Shown: positions 62,211 through 64,000 of the stretch, one piece after another
Layout: each line of letters begins with the position of its first letter
Position numbering within the stretch: position 1 is the stretch's first letter
DNA from: Enterovibrio gelatinilyticus
GTDB lineage: Bacteria; Pseudomonadota; Gammaproteobacteria; Enterobacterales; Vibrionaceae
Direction of reading: 5' to 3'
Length of the DNA: 64,000 nt
Assembly: GCF_028683095.1 (NCBI RefSeq)
Contig: NZ_JAJUBC010000013.1
Coordinates: 92,881-156,880, forward strand
The notes under the pieces: generated by a model
Database searches by the model: none
The model's input: the letters and a program-made list of their open reading frames with translations, nothing else
Told to the model about the DNA's origin: nothing
Translations under genes and position numbers: made by a program

Positions 62211-64000
62211 ATGGCCAACATCATCAAAGGAACTGAAGGAAACGACAAGATAAAAGGAACAGACGGCGTAGATATTATCTATGGATATGGTGGCGATGAT
62301 TACATCGAAGGCTGGGACGGCACTGACTATATCTATGGTGGCGATGGTGATGACACTGTTATTGGCGGTGATGGTACAGATGAGGTGCATGGTGATGCAG
62401 GAAACGACTGGGTTCGCGGTGGACTGCTGAATGACAATCTATATGGCGACTCGGGCGATGACCGAATAGAAGGCTTCCACGGTGACGATAACCTTTATGG
62501 CGGCACAGGTAACGATAGGCTTTATGGCGGTGAAGGTAATGACAATCTTTATGGCGGTGAAGGTGACGACAAAGTTCGCAGTGGGGAAGGCGACGACATT
62601 GCACATGGCGGCGATGGAAACGACGTCATGTTTGGTGACGACGGTCACGACACAATCAATGGTGACAATGGCAATGATATTCTCTGGGGTAATGAAGGAG
62701 AAGATACGCTCAACGGAGGTAATGACAACGATGGACTCTGGGGCGGAGACGGCAATGACAAGTTAAATGGTGATGCTGGCGATGACAACCTTCATGGCCA
62801 AGATGGTGATGACACCCTAAACGGTGGTGAAGGCAATGATAGTCTCTATGGCGACGCTGGCAACGATACTCTCGATGGCGGATCCGGTGATGATTCACTG
62901 TTTGGCGGAGATGGCTCAGATAACCTCAAAGGCGGCATAGGTAACGATACCCTCTCTGGAGGCAACGGAAACGATAACCTTGCTGGTGATGATGGTAACG
63001 ATACCGTCTATGGCGGAAGCGGAGACGACACCATTAGTGGTGGTAAAGGTGACGATGTTTTATTCGGTGATACGGGCCTAGACGGCTCAACCGACTCTCA
63101 CCCACCTCTCGATGAACTCAATTCGACAAGAAACCTGTCAACAACGGCTGCTGTTGCTGCTGCTGGCAATGACACCATCCATGCGGGCGACGGTAATGAC
63201 ACTGTTTACGGTGAAGGTGGTGACGATAAACTCTACGGCGAAACAGGTGACGACAAGTTACACGGCGGTAAAGGGATCGATACCCTTTCTGGTGGTCTTG
63301 GCGATGACCTTCTGCATGGTGGTGAGGATAACGACAACCTTGATGGCGGTGCAGACAATGACTCCCTTTACGGCGAAAGTGGCGCAGATCGATTAGTAGG
63401 TGGGACCGGTAATGACTTTCTTGACGGCGGCTCCGAAAATGATGTGCTTTATGGTCAAGATGGAAATGACACGCTTGTAGGTGGAACTGGCAATGACCAC
63501 TTAGATGGTGGTAACCACAATGACCGCTTGTTCGGCGGTGATGGGAACGACGTTCTCGTTGGCGGTTCAGGTGACGATGAGCTTGATGGCGGTGATGATA
63601 ACGACAGGCTCTTTGGACAAGACGGTAACGACCAGATTAGCGGCGGAAACGGAAACGATTATGTCGAAGCTGGTACGGGCGACGATACCGTAGATGGTGG
63701 CGCAGGCAATGACGTTATCTATGGTCAAGACGGCAATGACACCCTCTCCGGCGGGACTGGCGACGACGGTATTGACGGCGGCACAGGCAATGACCGTGTA
63801 TACGGCAATGACGGTAACGATGGCCTCTCCGGCGGCGATGGCAACGACTACGTTAACGGCGGCACAGGCAACGACCGCCTCTATGGTAACGACGGCGATG
63901 ACCACTTAGTCGGCGAGCACGGTAACGATCTCCTGGTTGGCGGCCACGGTAACGACACCCTCGAAGGCGGCACCGAAGACGACAAGCTCTACGGCGAATG
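62211..64000 (+). CDS. RTX calcium-repeat protein, 3' end beyond window
   Basis: ATG 62211 follows GGAGAG and the frame stays open through the right edge: at least 596 codons. From residue about 7 onward it is almost pure nonapeptide GGxGxDxUx repeats (GGEGNDNLY, GGAGNDVIY and so on), which bind Ca2+ in a parallel beta-roll. A break with no repeats (LDGSTDSHPPLDELNSTRN, then TTAAVAAA) lies at about 286-316. RTX proteins are exported by type I secretion using a C-terminal signal, which is outside the window, and have no N-terminal signal peptide, as here. It could be a surface/biofilm adhesin, an enzyme or a toxin; the enzyme or adhesin part must lie downstream. Confidence 0.93.
   Translation, partial: MANIIKGTEGNDKIKGTDGVDIIYGYGGDDYIEGWDGTDYIYGGDGDDTVIGGDGTDEVHGDAGNDWVRGGLLNDNLYGDSGDDRIEGFHGDDNLYGGTGNDRLYGGEGNDNLYGGEGDDKVRSGEGDDIAHGGDGNDVMFGDDGHDTINGDNGNDILWGNEGEDTLNGGNDNDGLWGGDGNDKLNGDAGDDNLHGQDGDDTLNGGEGNDSLYGDAGNDTLDGGSGDDSLFGGDGSDNLKGGIGNDTLSGGNGNDNLAGDDGNDTVYGGSGDDTISGGKGDDVLFGDTGLDGSTDSHPPLDELNSTRNLSTTAAVAAAGNDTIHAGDGNDTVYGEGGDDKLYGETGDDKLHGGKGIDTLSGGLGDDLLHGGEDNDNLDGGADNDSLYGESGADRLVGGTGNDFLDGGSENDVLYGQDGNDTLVGGTGNDHLDGGNHNDRLFGGDGNDVLVGGSGDDELDGGDDNDRLFGQDGNDQISGGNGNDYVEAGTGDDTVDGGAGNDVIYGQDGNDTLSGGTGDDGIDGGTGNDRVYGNDGNDGLSGGDGNDYVNGGTGNDRLYGNDGDDHLVGEHGNDLLVGGHGNDTLEGGTEDDKLYGE

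Noticed and set aside
62193..62898. Minus-strand open frames opposite the RTX gene, rich in His and Arg
   Set aside because: Frames created by the repetitive nonapeptide coding on the plus strand; no independent support.

Overview
The window looks like a piece of a Vibrionaceae genome (Vibrio/Enterovibrio/Grimontia/Photobacterium range), probably a secondary-chromosome-like accessory region. The reasons are the moderate GC with AT-rich gaps, and the gene kinds present: MaoP, NagZ, AnmK, RluF, several c-di-GMP proteins, a secreted chitinase, ArsJ with its GAPDH, a VC1184-type PLP enzyme, and a tal-tkt pair under a SorC-type regulator. The genus is inference. No rRNA, tRNA, CRISPR array, prophage or intact insertion sequence was recognised.

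Layout. 1-10 kb: rluF (cut by the left edge), a YqfB-type amidohydrolase, a 2OG-Fe oxygenase overlapping a cysteine-desulfurase-like PLP enzyme, a GNAT-like protein, a PAS-GGDEF cyclase, a small membrane protein, and the gapdh-arsJ arsenate-detoxification pair. 10-19 kb: small proteins, a GAF-GGDEF cyclase, a GT4 glycosyltransferase, a stand-alone receiver, a GntR/UTRA regulator, a PqqD-like protein, and a PrsR-like enhancer-binding protein whose receiver, GAFTGA loop and arginine finger are degenerate. 18.5-22.5 kb: a pentapeptide-repeat protein, a MocR regulator divergent from a PNPOx-like flavoprotein with a clear operator between them, and an aspartoacylase.

22.5-36 kb is the most coherent block. 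A LacI regulator sits between two operons: gamma-CA/PaaY-like, BKACE and SDR on the minus strand; TRAP transporter (DctP-DctQ-DctM), L-gulonate-3-dehydrogenase-like enzyme and UxaA-type dehydratase on the plus strand. Three copies of one LacI-type operator (GGTAATCG-TTTACC) lie in front of both operons and of lacI itself. Next door are a LysR gene and thiolase plus CoA-transferase A/B genes (atoB-atoD-atoA-like). A beta-keto-acid cleavage enzyme releases acetoacetate and the ato-type enzymes would return it to acetyl-CoA, so the block may be a route for a 3-hydroxy sugar acid (or similar acid) through oxidation, BKACE cleavage and acetoacetate recovery.

36-64 kb: small proteins, a multidomain GH18 chitinase, an unrecognised large secreted protein translationally coupled to a tiny lipoprotein, a transposase-like zinc-ribbon protein, maoP, a 52-residue protein, a COG0701 permease divergent from an ArsR repressor with two matching operators, an intergenic CCTAGG-type repeat, nagZ and anmK (peptidoglycan recycling), a 7TM-GGDEF-EAL protein, sorC-type regulator-tal-tkt, a cupin-GST-persulfide-dioxygenase-like operon, LysR, a flavin amine oxidase, a nearly 1 kb AT-rich gap, and the start of a large RTX calcium-repeat protein that runs off the right edge.
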